Shown here: positions 1-7,640 of the stretch, in pieces | Numbering within the stretch: position 1 is the first letter of the stretch | How the letters are laid out: the number at the start of each line of letters is the position of its first letter | NCBI GenBank assembly: GCA_964635325.1 | Contig: CAZWOL010000061.1 | Coordinates: forward strand, 1 to 15,211 | DNA length: 15,211 nt | From: BOG-1112 sp964635325 | GTDB taxonomy: Bacteria > Bdellovibrionota_B > Oligoflexia > Oligoflexales > Bog-1112 | Direction of reading: 5' to 3' | Position numbers and translations under genes: made by a program | The notes under the pieces: model-generated | What the model saw: the letters and a program-made list of their open reading frames with translations, nothing else | The model's database searches: none | Told to the model about the DNA's origin: nothing

Positions 1-1194
1 CAATGTCACAGCAACTTGCAAGGCAAAGTAAGTGCAGACCTTAGCAACTTTTTTGGCAACACCAGCAAGACAGGCAACTTACTTGCCGAAACTTTTAGCT
101 CGGATATTTTCAATGAGTTGGTTCAAGAAGTGAGAGACCAACAAGCCAAACAAAGTGGGTTAGGCCTTGCGGATAATATGGGTTCACAGAAAAATTCGAA
201 TTCACAAAATGCAATTATATCTGCAGCTGTACTGGCAGGGGTTGCTGGCCTTGTAGTGACTGGTGGCACCTTAGTATATATACAGAAGCTCAACTCAGGA
301 AAGTCTGAATTCAAAAAGACGAAAAAGCGGATATTAGAATCTGCCAATGACTTTCAACGAAAAGTTAATGATGCTAAAAAAGAAATAAAAGGTATGATCA
401 TTAATAGTTTTAATGACTCCACAAAGAAAAATGCACTTAAGCATCTATTCGAAAATGAGCTAGAAACAATCAGATCGCTGTCTAGAGACCTAGGAGACTA
501 TCAAAAAAGATTAGATATAGAGCCTAACACACCAGGCTATCAAGACAACGCAAAACAGCAAGAACTAGCTCGTAATAACAAATATAATGACATCACTTCT
601 ATAGATGCCCGTTTTCAAGCGTTGAGTGCGTCAAATAACCCAACCGTTCTGCAAGCTTTATTTGAAAACTATCAAAAGATAGATACCATTACATTACGAG
701 CAAATGAGACAAATACTTTCAATCAGAAAAAAATTGCTGAGAGAACAATAGAAGATAGACTCAAAAATATGAATCCAGGAACAGAATTAGGAAACTCTAA
801 AACTAAAGTTACAGAAATCCTTAATAAGCTTGCACTCGAGGCTAAAAAACACGCTGAACTTATCGGAGGTAATGAACTTGATTCATTTGAGGAACGAACA
901 AAGAAACAGATCGAGGATCTAAACAATCAAATGAAACCCGCTAAAACAAAGGCAACCCGTGCGAAGGTTGGAGGCTTTCTGTCCGGCGCAGCTTTACTAG
1001 TTATATCACCAATATTGGGAGTTTTGAGCACCCAGACCCATGCATTAGGACTTGCGGAGGCAAGCGACTCTAGTACATCTACTCCACTGATACTCTCTAC
1101 AGATCCTAATACAGCAGCATCAACATGTATCCAACGCATTACCGATCTTTTCACAAATATCCAAAACCTCCAGCAGCAAAAAAACCCGCTCTAA
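1..1194 (+). CDS. Coiled-coil protein with two membrane segments, 5' end outside window (partial)
   Basis: The reading frame is already open at base 1, and the first start-like codon (TTG at 16) has no visible ribosome binding site, so I treat this as the C-terminal part of a longer gene ending in TAA at 1192-1194. Numbering from the TTG, residues 66-89 form a glycine/alanine-rich hydrophobic helix. Residues 95-315 are strongly charged and helical (many Lys, Glu, Gln, Asn), with coiled-coil character. Residues 317-337 form a second hydrophobic helix. The last ~50 residues are Ser/Thr-rich and polar. Two membrane helices around a long helical domain suggest a membrane-anchored structural protein with the helical part on one side of the membrane. 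No catalytic motif is visible and I do not recognise the family. It precedes a cluster of exported proteins in the same orientation, 80 bases upstream of the next gene. Confidence 0.8.
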   Translation, partial: QCHSNLQGKVSADLSNFFGNTSKTGNLLAETFSSDIFNELVQEVRDQQAKQSGLGLADNMGSQKNSNSQNAIISAAVLAGVAGLVVTGGTLVYIQKLNSGKSEFKKTKKRILESANDFQRKVNDAKKEIKGMIINSFNDSTKKNALKHLFENELETIRSLSRDLGDYQKRLDIEPNTPGYQDNAKQQELARNNKYNDITSIDARFQALSASNNPTVLQALFENYQKIDTITLRANETNTFNQKKIAERTIEDRLKNMNPGTELGNSKTKVTEILNKLALEAKKHAELIGGNELDSFEERTKKQIEDLNNQMKPAKTKATRAKVGGFLSGAALLVISPILGVLSTQTHALGLAEASDSSTSTPLILSTDPNTAASTCIQRITDLFTNIQNLQQQKNPL

Positions 1195-1274
1195 AAACTC
1201 CTTGACTTCGTCGTCTATAAAAAATAAACGTCGCTCATCCATTTTCAATTTATAAATTAATCTGAGGAGAATCG

Positions 1275-2021
1275 ATGCGCGTCGCTAGCCTAATCTTTAG
1301 CCTGGTCTTATCTACATTTGCTTTTGCTGAATCAGAAGGCTCCTTCCAAGATGCTCTAGAGTTATACAATCGCAGAGATTTTAGCGAAGCTGCAATTATC
1401 TTCCGAGACTTTGCTGAACAAGGGTATGCTCCTGCTCAAAACTATCTGGGATTCATGTACAGAAAAGGATTTGGGCTGGAGAAAAGCTATGAAAACGCTG
1501 CAATATGGTTTCATCGTTCAGCATTGCAGTGGGACGCTACTGGTCAGGTTCAACTCGCAAGCCTCTACCAAGATGGTAAGGGTGTTCAGCAAGACTACGA
1601 CATTGCTTTTACACTCTATAGTTTTGCAGCAGAGCAAGGCAATGCAATAGCGCAAAGCTATTTAGCTTATTTTTATCTCAATGGTGTAGGAACTCGCAAA
1701 AACCTTGGAAAAGCTGCGACACTCACTAAAAAAGCTGCAAGGCAGGGCCTAGCATCAGCGCAAAGTGATTTAGGTGTGCTATATAAATTTGGCATAGGAG
1801 TTCGTCAAGATGAGAGAAAGGCTTTTAAACTCTTTCAACTAGCTGCTAAGCAGGGAGATGCAAAGGGGCTCACCAATTTAGGAACAGCTTATCACGAAGG
1901 TAAAGTCGTCGCAAAAAATAGTGCCATGTCCGAACTGCTCTATGAATATGCAAGTAAGCAAGGTCTACAACTTGCGAAAGACCATCTGATCAAATTACAA
2001 ACAGAACAGCACAAACCTTAG
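1275..2021 (+). CDS. Exported Sel1-repeat protein (248 aa)
   Basis: Residues 1-18 form a signal peptide (hydrophobic core ASLIFSLVLSTFAFA, likely cleavage after AFA), followed by an acidic stretch. From about residue 53 to 229 there are five Sel1-like (TPR-related) repeats, at about 53-85, 90-121, 126-157, 162-193 and 198-229. Each shows the typical pattern of AQ..LG..Y..G.GV..D...A..L...AA.QG. Sel1 repeats form alpha/alpha solenoids that bind other proteins; exported versions in pathogens and symbionts often act in host contact, and others act in envelope assembly or regulation. The repeats fill the protein and there is no enzymatic domain. The ATG at 1275 has a GAGGAG-type ribosome binding site about 6 bases upstream. 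It is the first of three Sel1 proteins in this cluster. The partner and exact role are unknown. Confidence 0.93.
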   Translation: MRVASLIFSLVLSTFAFAESEGSFQDALELYNRRDFSEAAIIFRDFAEQGYAPAQNYLGFMYRKGFGLEKSYENAAIWFHRSALQWDATGQVQLASLYQDGKGVQQDYDIAFTLYSFAAEQGNAIAQSYLAYFYLNGVGTRKNLGKAATLTKKAARQGLASAQSDLGVLYKFGIGVRQDERKAFKLFQLAAKQGDAKGLTNLGTAYHEGKVVAKNSAMSELLYEYASKQGLQLAKDHLIKLQTEQHKP

Positions 2022-2063
2022 TCTACTTATACACACTTTTCTATTATGAAATTCTAATGAATT

Positions 2064-2085
2064 GGACCCTAAAGTCCTCTTTTTT
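2064..2085 (+). terminator. Possible weak Rho-independent terminator
   Basis: GGAC (2064-2067) and GTCC (2074-2077) can pair around a 6-base loop, and a short U-rich run follows (2078-2085, interrupted by one C). The stem is only 4 bp, so this is a weak candidate. It lies 43 bases after the first Sel1 gene and upstream of the second, and may separate their transcripts. Confidence 0.27.
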
Positions 2086-2086
2086 A

Positions 2087-2105
2087 CATGCGTCAAAATC
2101 GCATG
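2087..2105 (+). promoter_or_regulatory. Short inverted repeat next to a ribosome binding site
   Basis: CATGCG (2087-2092) and CGCATG (2100-2105) are perfect inverted repeats around a 7-base A-rich spacer. They end three bases before the AGGAG ribosome binding site (2108-2112) of the gene starting at 2118. It could be a small 5'-UTR hairpin affecting translation, or a DNA operator. No known family is recognised. Confidence 0.3.
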
Positions 2106-2117
2106 ATAGGAGTTTAG

Positions 2118-2897
2118 ATGCGAACGCTTGCTTTTACTTATTTGTTACTGTTATCGTCATTAGCTCTTGCAGGTTTCGAAGATGAATCCCCGAGTTGGCG
2201 TTGCAATACTGAATACCAGCCTCCTACAAAAGCTCAAGCTACAGCAGATCTTCAATACTGGGAAGGCCTAATGTATCTTTCGGGACGACAGGGATATCCA
2301 CAGAATGATCAAGCTGCCTTTGCAAATATCCTTGCAGCTGCAGATCTGGGTCATGTCGAAGCTCAATTCAGAATTGGCCTCCTCTATCAAGCTCGTCGAG
2401 GAACACCTACATCTGATCGAGAGAGCAATGATCAACAGGCACGATTTTGGTTTGAAAGCGCTGCTCTGCAAGGACATTTGGAAGCCCATCAAGCTCTTGG
2501 ATTTCAGTATGAAATGGGATGGGGAGGAGAGAGTGATTATGATGAAGCCATTTACCACTACATAGCAGCTAAAGAAAAAGGTAGAATGAATCTTACAAAC
2601 TTACTCAATAAGATGAAGAATAAAATGCAGAACCGAGAAATCCTCAGAGCTCTACGTAGATGCCTACTTCGAGACCTTACTCACAATCAAATCACTGAAG
2701 CACTCAGAGAGAGTGGGCATGCATCCATCTTTCAAGAACTTGGAGAGCCCGATCACTCAGAGAGCCATAGGGAACGAATAGGCTCATTGCATACATCTCT
2801 TTCCCTACCTGCTCTAAGTTCGGTGGCACGACGGTTGAGTGCTGCTGTTCGTATTGTTCGATCAACACCAAACACGCCAAATCATAAAAATCCGTAA
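2118..2897 (+). CDS. Exported Sel1-repeat protein with Arg/Ser-rich tail (259 aa)
   Basis: The ATG is preceded by AGGAG with 5-base spacing. Residues 1-18 are a clear signal peptide (LLLLSSLALA, cleavage before GFEDE). Sel1-like repeats occupy about residues 44-153: a divergent first unit (44-77), a clear second unit with an inserted loop (80-119), and a third unit (122-153) with the sequence AHQALGFQYEMGWGG. The C-terminal 100 residues are not Sel1: a basic helical part (160-200) and then a low-complexity Ser/Arg/Pro tail. It follows another Sel1 gene on the same strand after 96 bases. It is likely a periplasmic or secreted solenoid binding protein. No catalytic residues are seen. The basic tail could bind nucleic acid or acidic surfaces, but that is a guess. 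Confidence 0.9.
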   Translation: MRTLAFTYLLLLSSLALAGFEDESPSWRCNTEYQPPTKAQATADLQYWEGLMYLSGRQGYPQNDQAAFANILAAADLGHVEAQFRIGLLYQARRGTPTSDRESNDQQARFWFESAALQGHLEAHQALGFQYEMGWGGESDYDEAIYHYIAAKEKGRMNLTNLLNKMKNKMQNREILRALRRCLLRDLTHNQITEALRESGHASIFQELGEPDHSESHRERIGSLHTSLSLPALSSVARRLSAAVRIVRSTPNTPNHKNP

Positions 2898-3141
2898 ACC
2901 ACTTGTCCGAGCATCTGAATGGTCGTAATACGTCCTGTACGAACGCCTCTTATATTTTCCTACAATCCCAACTGCTTACGCCCATGAAAAAAGACTGGCA
3001 CTTTACCATTCGCAATGCTAATTATTGCCTAAATAACAATCATATCTATTTACGAGATACTGAAGCATCGATAGGACTGAATCTCAGTTAGGTTCTGCAA
3101 GCTCAGATCTCAAATATCGAAGCAAAAATAGGTCATATTTT
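2898..3141. other. Gene-free spacer between exported-protein genes
   Basis: There are no convincing genes on either strand. A 62-codon frame beginning with TTG at 2903, and its internal ATG at 2984 (35 codons), lack ribosome binding sites and any recognisable features. I see no clear promoter or terminator. Confidence 0.5.
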
Positions 3142-5019
3142 ATGAAGAACATTTCTTGTTTTCGTAAGCTTATCCTCCTAATAGCTGTTCAATTGACAGC
3201 TAGCATGACACACGCAAGCGGTGAAGAACCCACTCAAAATCGCCGTCCTCTTTTGCCCCAACTAGAATTAGCCCAACACGCTGCAGAGCGAATGGCTCTC
3301 CCCGGAGAAGGAGTTTTGTCTACAGAATTACGACGAGCTGCAGCGACTAACTCCTTTTTTGGTTTCTTCTTCAGTATCCCCACAATCATTGGGAGGGTTT
3401 CCTTTATGCACCTTCGTCGCTGGTGCTGCGGTCGACCACGCGTATCAAACGACTCAGACGTTATAAATCAAGTTGAAATGGCCAGCTCAGTAGGGCAGTT
3501 GTTAGCCCCTCTGACCCCGAATAGACGAACAAGTGCGATTGAACAGTATCAAACGGACTTGATAGCCGCAAATACCGAAGGTTCACTAATGTATAGGCTT
3601 GCAGGGGTTGCATCGGATGAATCTATGCATGGCTTTGATGCCGATGTTGCAGGACGTCTGCGCGAAACTGCTTTGATGTATGTAAGTCCAAGTCGATTTC
3701 GTATGGTTAATGGGAGAGAACCACTTTCCGTCGTTAGTCTTTACTATTTAGGTAGAACAGCTCATATTCCAGTCTTGGATAGCACAGCTCAAATTTCAGA
3801 AAATGCCAGAAGACTATTCATCTACAATGAATCCGTAGAGGTTTCCTTTACGCGTTTGCGTGATGTCATGGAAATTTTGATTGAGCATCAGGAGAATCTG
3901 ATCAGTGCCATTAGAGCACAACTCGAAGAACTGGAACCGAGACGTGGTCGTGTTGCAGATAGCCAGTTCATAATATTGGATAGATTCCTACTAGAGGCGA
4001 ATCGCAATTTAGAAGCCTTCCAATATATAGACCATGTGCTTAGATCCTCACTCCCAAACCTGATCAATAGCTATCAGGTATATGAAACATTGCGTGGTCA
4101 TTTGTTGGATTTTAGCTTGCTTGAAAAGGTCGAGAGAATTTTTCAAGTAAACGTGGATTTTCTGGGTGAACTTCATAGACTTTCAAACATGATTTTGTTT
4201 CGCATGGTTGACTCCCTAACAGAACAAGCTCGAGCTGTGCGCCGCCAAAGGGGTCTTGAACTAGTTCGAATGAGCTATACGATCCCTTCGCTGACGAGAG
4301 AAGAAAGAGAGACAGATAGGCTAGTCAAATCGATTTTGCAACCACGCATGCGTGTGGCAAATGAAGAAAATCCGATTCTGAGGAATGATATTCTACCATG
4401 TGAGAATGAATTTGATCACGCAAGCACGTGCAACTATGCAGATAACAAAAACTTTGTTGCATCCAGCTCGTCATCATCCAGCTCGTCATCATCCAGCTCG
4501 TCATCATCCAGCTCGTCATCATCAAATCATCTGAGCCACCGAAACAGCCATACTCGGATCGAGCATGCTTCGTTAGCAATTGATCGAACAGTCTTTCCTT
4601 TGGATGAGTCTCAGCGTTCACATCTTTTCGATAGACTATACACACATCGAAGTTTACAGAATCAGTTGCAAACATTTTATAGCGGAAGAAACAGAAATCT
4701 TACTCGAAACCAAGTCATAGGGCTTGCTAATCAAATGCAACCGATTTTGAATGAAATGGGAATGAACCATGAAGCTATAGATGCCTTTATAAGTGATGTT
4801 AGCAGGGTTCTAAGAGGTCATCATCCGTATGATCCGAGTTCCCAGAATGGAGAGTTAAGCAATCACTTACTCAATGAGATGCGTCGACCTTTCATTCGCT
4901 ATGGGATTTTTCCCCCACGACGATTAGTTTGGTCAAGGACCTTAGCAGATACACAAGCTGTTCATGAGGAATATATTCCGGGAAAAATGCGGAAGCTTGG
5001 CTTACAAAAAAGAGACTAA
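3142..5019 (+). CDS. Exported protein of unknown family with polyserine tract (625 aa)
   Basis: Residues 1-25 look like a signal peptide (basic start, hydrophobic LILLIAVQLTASM, cleavage after THA). The upstream ribosome binding site is weak (AGG about 11 bases before the ATG). A short hydrophobic, Phe-rich stretch lies near residues 71-90 and is followed by two cysteines (WCCG). Residues 100-420 are mostly helical and polar with no recognised domain. Residues 441-461 are 21 consecutive serines, encoded by four exact copies of a 15-bp unit plus a partial copy. The last ~160 residues form a second, mainly helical region rich in Asn, Arg and His. Polyserine tracts usually act as flexible linkers between domains of secreted proteins, which suggests a two-domain exported protein. 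It sits between Sel1 genes. I do not recognise the family and cannot assign a function; an effector or surface protein is inference from context. Confidence 0.88.
   Translation: MKNISCFRKLILLIAVQLTASMTHASGEEPTQNRRPLLPQLELAQHAAERMALPGEGVLSTELRRAAATNSFFGFFFSIPTIIGRVSFMHLRRWCCGRPRVSNDSDVINQVEMASSVGQLLAPLTPNRRTSAIEQYQTDLIAANTEGSLMYRLAGVASDESMHGFDADVAGRLRETALMYVSPSRFRMVNGREPLSVVSLYYLGRTAHIPVLDSTAQISENARRLFIYNESVEVSFTRLRDVMEILIEHQENLISAIRAQLEELEPRRGRVADSQFIILDRFLLEANRNLEAFQYIDHVLRSSLPNLINSYQVYETLRGHLLDFSLLEKVERIFQVNVDFLGELHRLSNMILFRMVDSLTEQARAVRRQRGLELVRMSYTIPSLTREERETDRLVKSILQPRMRVANEENPILRNDILPCENEFDHASTCNYADNKNFVASSSSSSSSSSSSSSSSSSSSSNHLSHRNSHTRIEHASLAIDRTVFPLDESQRSHLFDRLYTHRSLQNQLQTFYSGRNRNLTRNQVIGLANQMQPILNEMGMNHEAIDAFISDVSRVLRGHHPYDPSSQNGELSNHLLNEMRRPFIRYGIFPPRRLVWSRTLADTQAVHEEYIPGKMRKLGLQKRD
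4460..4523 (+). repeat. 15-bp perfect tandem repeat (4 copies plus partial) encoding polyserine
   Basis: The unit catccagctcgtcat occurs four times without any change (4460-4474, 4475-4489, 4490-4504, 4505-4519), followed by a 4-base partial copy. In the host frame each unit encodes five serines using TCC, AGC, TCG, TCA, TCA. The period is a multiple of three, so gain or loss of a copy would change linker length but keep the reading frame. Confidence 0.97.
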
Positions 5020-5208
5020 CCATACTCTATGTAGTCATCGCAAAAACCTCACTATGCAAGCCTTTGATTCAAATACAAAAAACAATATTATTATCAAAAC
5101 TTGCAAACAGCAGCGCCTTGTTGTAATAGGGAGCTAGAAAAATTCATACATAGCAAGACGTCCGAGCAAGTTAACATGCTCTACGTTTTCATTCAAAAGG
5201 CATTTCCC

Positions 5209-6471
5209 ATGATAAGGCAAAGCTCCTTCTTTTTTCTAAGTATTCTTCTCAGCATTGTGCCAACAGCTCTAGTGCATGCAGCACAAATAGGCGTCAAAAA
5301 AAATAACGTCATCAAAAATGCCCAGATGGTGGAAGCAGGCGATATTGAACCAGGAATTGATCTCGAGGATGCCTACCAATTCTTGAGCACACAATACGAT
5401 CGCTTTGCTCGTATACAATTCGCTTTGGCAAGCGCTTACATGTTAGGCAATGAGCACATTAACCGAGATGAAGACCGAGCTTTTCGTTTGTTTTTCTTGG
5501 CCGCACAACAAGGAAATAGGAATGCTCAACACAATGTTGCTTATGCCTATCAAATGGGGATTGGCACTGCAATTAACATTCCACAAGCGATTTATTGGTT
5601 TCGACAAGCTACTGAGGGAGGGCTTCTGAGTTCAGCATTACAATTGGGTATTTTGCTAAACCAAGAGAATGATATAGAAGCTCTGCAATGGCTTAGAATG
5701 TGTGCTGAAAACCATATACCAGAGGCACAGGTTATTCTTGGGAATGTGTATGCAGATGGACGCTTAGGAGTCCCTCAAAACTTCCAAGAAGCTGCCACTT
5801 TGTACTTGCAAGCAGCAAATCAGGGGCTAGCAAATGCGCAATATAATTACGGATTCTTTGCAGAAAGAGGTTTGGGTATGCCTCAAAATTTGCAAATCGC
5901 AGTCGACATGTATAGACGTGCTGCGCCAACTTTTCCAAATGCTCAATTCCGAATTGGATACATTTTACAACAACATCCGAATACTGTTTCTATCGAGCTA
6001 AACAATCCAATCTATTGGTATTGCACTGCAGCAGTGCACGGACATCGAGAGGCTCAACTCCTCCTTGGATTCCATTATTTAAATGGCGGCGAGAGCTTAG
6101 CTGCATGTCCAAATAATCATGCAATTCACTGGTTCAGTCTTGCAGCTGCGAATGGCTCAACACGTGCAATGTTTCAACTCGCTAATTTATATCTTGAAGG
6201 TAGCAGAGATGTTAGTCGTAATATCGATCTTGGACTAGACTATCTCATTCAATATTATGCAACCACAGATCCCGAACAAACTCATAAATTGTTTGAGATC
6301 TTGAGATCTTTATTAGATCAGAGACACGTTGAGTTGCACCAAATTGAAAGTGCATTTGATAGTCTGAATCTACCCGATGTATGGAGGGAGTTTCATCAAG
6401 ATTTAATTCGACGTATCAGTGAACGTTGTCTAGCTAATTATCCCCATTTTTCGGCTGCCTCAAGACAGTAA
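5209..6471 (+). CDS. Exported Sel1-repeat protein (420 aa)
   Basis: The frame is open from a TTG at 5101 and has another ATG at 5176. I chose the ATG at 5209 because AAAAGG lies 8 bases upstream and the resulting N-terminus is a textbook signal peptide (MIRQ, hydrophobic FFFLSILLSIVPTALV, cleavage after VHA). After a linker, about eight Sel1-like repeats run from residue 68 to 350 (about 68-101, 104-137, 141-169, 171-205, 208-239, 243-278, 281-315, 318-350). Each has the AQ..LG..Y and A..WY..AA..G signatures; the third is shortened. The last 70 residues form a non-repeat helical tail. The whole protein is a superhelical protein-binding scaffold acting outside the cytoplasm. It is the largest of three exported Sel1 proteins here; they may serve one process, but their targets are unknown. 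Confidence 0.92.
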   Translation: MIRQSSFFFLSILLSIVPTALVHAAQIGVKKNNVIKNAQMVEAGDIEPGIDLEDAYQFLSTQYDRFARIQFALASAYMLGNEHINRDEDRAFRLFFLAAQQGNRNAQHNVAYAYQMGIGTAINIPQAIYWFRQATEGGLLSSALQLGILLNQENDIEALQWLRMCAENHIPEAQVILGNVYADGRLGVPQNFQEAATLYLQAANQGLANAQYNYGFFAERGLGMPQNLQIAVDMYRRAAPTFPNAQFRIGYILQQHPNTVSIELNNPIYWYCTAAVHGHREAQLLLGFHYLNGGESLAACPNNHAIHWFSLAAANGSTRAMFQLANLYLEGSRDVSRNIDLGLDYLIQYYATTDPEQTHKLFEILRSLLDQRHVELHQIESAFDSLNLPDVWREFHQDLIRRISERCLANYPHFSAASRQ

Positions 6472-6540
6472 GCTGCACCTTCCGATCAGACTGTCGACTA
6501 TTGATTCCTAGCTAATCTCATTTTACAAATTGACTAAGCA

Positions 6541-6600
6541 GGCGACCCCTCGGTGGAGCCTGCCCTGAGCGTAGTCGTGGGGCTCTCGGGGCTCGGGGTC
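6541..6600. repeat. GC-rich palindromic intergenic element
   Basis: By count, 45 of these 60 bases are G or C, against about 40% around it. GACCCC (6544-6549) pairs with GGGGTC (6595-6600), and GAGCC (6556-6560) pairs with GGCTC (6581-6585), giving a nested stem-loop. The central GAGCGTAGTCG resembles the GAGCG-AGTCG core of palindromic elements found scattered between genes in many bacterial genomes (recalled, not searched). A related core, GAGCGGAGTGG, recurs at 8411-8421. It is either a dispersed repeat or a structured RNA. Confidence 0.5.
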
Positions 6601-6637
6601 ACGAACATGAAGTTATTAATGCAGGGATAATATAAAG

Positions 6638-6817
6638 CTAAAGACGACGAACATGATGCTTCCAATAGAAGTGATGCATCCAGTAGAAGTCTACAAAGCT
6701 AGCAACACCTTGCAAGCTCCCTTTGTTGAAGAACTTGTAGAGTTTCACATAATCTTTATACAGCTTCTCTATCTTCTCAAAATGCTCACGGCTGTTGCCA
6801 AAACTTGAGAGTGACAT
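6638..6817 (-). CDS. Doubtful small ORF (59 aa)
   Basis: From the ATG at 6817 this frame encodes 59 residues rich in Lys, Tyr, Phe and His. A GGAGGG ribosome binding site lies about 4 bases upstream. Residues 10-35 look helical and amphipathic (FEKIEKLYKDYVKLYKFF). The C-terminal half contains a repeated aromatic/His motif created by the 18-base direct repeats at 6655-6690. I do not recognise a family. It could be a real small protein, the remnant of a longer gene, or chance. The strong ribosome binding site is the main argument for it; low complexity and the lack of a neighbour in the same transcript argue against. Confidence 0.3.
   Translation of the reverse strand: MSLSSFGNSREHFEKIEKLYKDYVKLYKFFNKGSLQGVASFVDFYWMHHFYWKHHVRRL
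6655..6690 (+). repeat. Two imperfect 18-base direct repeats
   Basis: The units gatgcttccaatagaagt (6655-6672) and gatgcatccagtagaagt (6673-6690) differ at two positions. They lie in the 3' part of a doubtful minus-strand ORF. Confidence 0.7.
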
Positions 6818-6941
6818 GAGGCCCTCCACGCTACTTTAGCCATCTCTCTTTACGGTAAAAACTTGGAAAATCTTAAACAAATCAATTTTTATTCAATATA
6901 TCAAAGCCTTCGAGATCTCATCAACATGACATTGAAGGTTT

Positions 6942-7607
6942 TTAGCTACGGTTTGCAGTCACTTTGAAATCTGCATCTTTCAACTGCTTTTGAATTTCTG
7001 GACCAGCATCACTAAGCAAGGTTTTTACCTTGTTAACGTAATAACGGTTCAACAAGTCACCTGGGATACAACGACGGAGTCGCTCACCTTTCACGTTACT
7101 TACCCACCCTTTTTGACTACAAACTTTCAAGGATCCAGAATTGAACGCAGCTGTTGCTTTGAACAAGTGACCATTGTAACGATCGATTTGACCGCGAAGA
7201 TACAGAGCTGCTGCACGAGCATTTAGTCGCGGGCCAAAGAGCTTACAGTTTTTTGCTGTACGTTCGATCTCGCGAAAGTCACGATTACATTTTGCATCTT
7301 TACCCACAAATTTTTCTGCGGTTTCACGCAAAACTTGGCAGATACCAAACGCATGGTTATCATCTCCACCATCATTGTAAACAAAAGCATCTGCACGCAA
7401 ATTGCTCTCTGTAATACAGATTGCTCGTAACAAATCTTCGGGAATACCTGCATGTTTAGCTGCATCCGCAATTGCTGACTCAATATAAGCCTTCGATACT
7501 TGATTTGGCTTAGATTGTTTTCTGTTAGCTGCAAAGGTGTTTGTACCGAAGGTACCAAAAGTCAACAACAACACGAAAAGCTTTGTAATGTTTTTGTATG
7601 TTTTCAT
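6942..7607 (-). CDS. Exported lytic transglycosylase (SLT domain, 221 aa)
   Basis: This enzyme cleaves the MurNAc-GlcNAc bond of peptidoglycan with 1,6-anhydro product formation, acting in the periplasm. Residues 1-26 are a signal peptide (KLFVLLLTFGTFGTNTFA). The SLT fold signatures are present in order: AICITESN (63-70) with catalytic Glu67, GICQVL (88-93) corresponding to the usual GLMQ, AFNSGS (154-159) corresponding to AYNAG, and YYVNKV (189-194). Six cysteines (C64, C90, C107, C121, C163, C180) suggest disulfides. The ATG at 7607 has AGGAGG on the minus strand 8 bases upstream. It has no accessory LysM or similar domain and is a short stand-alone enzyme. It is preceded by a sigma-54-type promoter, and so may be induced under specific conditions. 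Small enzymes of this kind often serve wall remodelling or assembly of transenvelope machines; which applies here is not shown. Confidence 0.9.
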   Translation of the reverse strand: MKTYKNITKLFVLLLTFGTFGTNTFAANRKQSKPNQVSKAYIESAIADAAKHAGIPEDLLRAICITESNLRADAFVYNDGGDDNHAFGICQVLRETAEKFVGKDAKCNRDFREIERTAKNCKLFGPRLNARAAALYLRGQIDRYNGHLFKATAAFNSGSLKVCSQKGWVSNVKGERLRRCIPGDLLNRYYVNKVKTLLSDAGPEIQKQLKDADFKVTANRS

Positions 7608-7640
7608 CTTATTGGCCTCCTCTGGCTTCTGATACCTTCA

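Larger units (their letters stand above)
6472..6941. other. 470-base region without a secure gene
   Basis: This gap holds a 75% GC palindromic block (6541-6600), a pair of imperfect 18-base direct repeats (6655-6690) and one small minus-strand ORF with a good ribosome binding site but no recognised family. The remainder is AT-rich and nothing further is seen. CCTTC near 6907 and GAAGG near 6934 could pair around a long loop beyond the 3' end of the lytic transglycosylase gene, but this is too weak to call a terminator. Confidence 0.6.

Noticed and set aside
1202..1256. Possible promoter before the first Sel1 gene (TTGACT and AT-rich boxes)
   Set aside because: No -10 box of reasonable quality lies 16-18 bases from TTGACT, so the match is not better than expected in AT-rich DNA.
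2823..2838. Sigma-54-like sequence TGGCACGACGGTTGAG
   Set aside because: The essential GC at -12 is replaced by GA, and it lies inside the coding part of a Sel1 gene nearly 300 bases from the next start.
2903..3091. 62-codon ORF (and internal 35-codon ATG frame at 2984)
   Set aside because: TTG start without ribosome binding site, no signal peptide, helix or known motif.
4325..4675. Antisense 116-codon ORF with repeated MMTSW motif
   Set aside because: It is the complement of the serine-encoding 15-base repeat in a well-supported gene; the repeat alone keeps the frame open, and there is no sign of independent coding.
6898..6945. Possible terminator after the lytic transglycosylase gene
   Set aside because: The pairing arms (AAACCTTC/GAAGGCTTT) contain a mismatch and enclose a long loop, with no clean U-tract.
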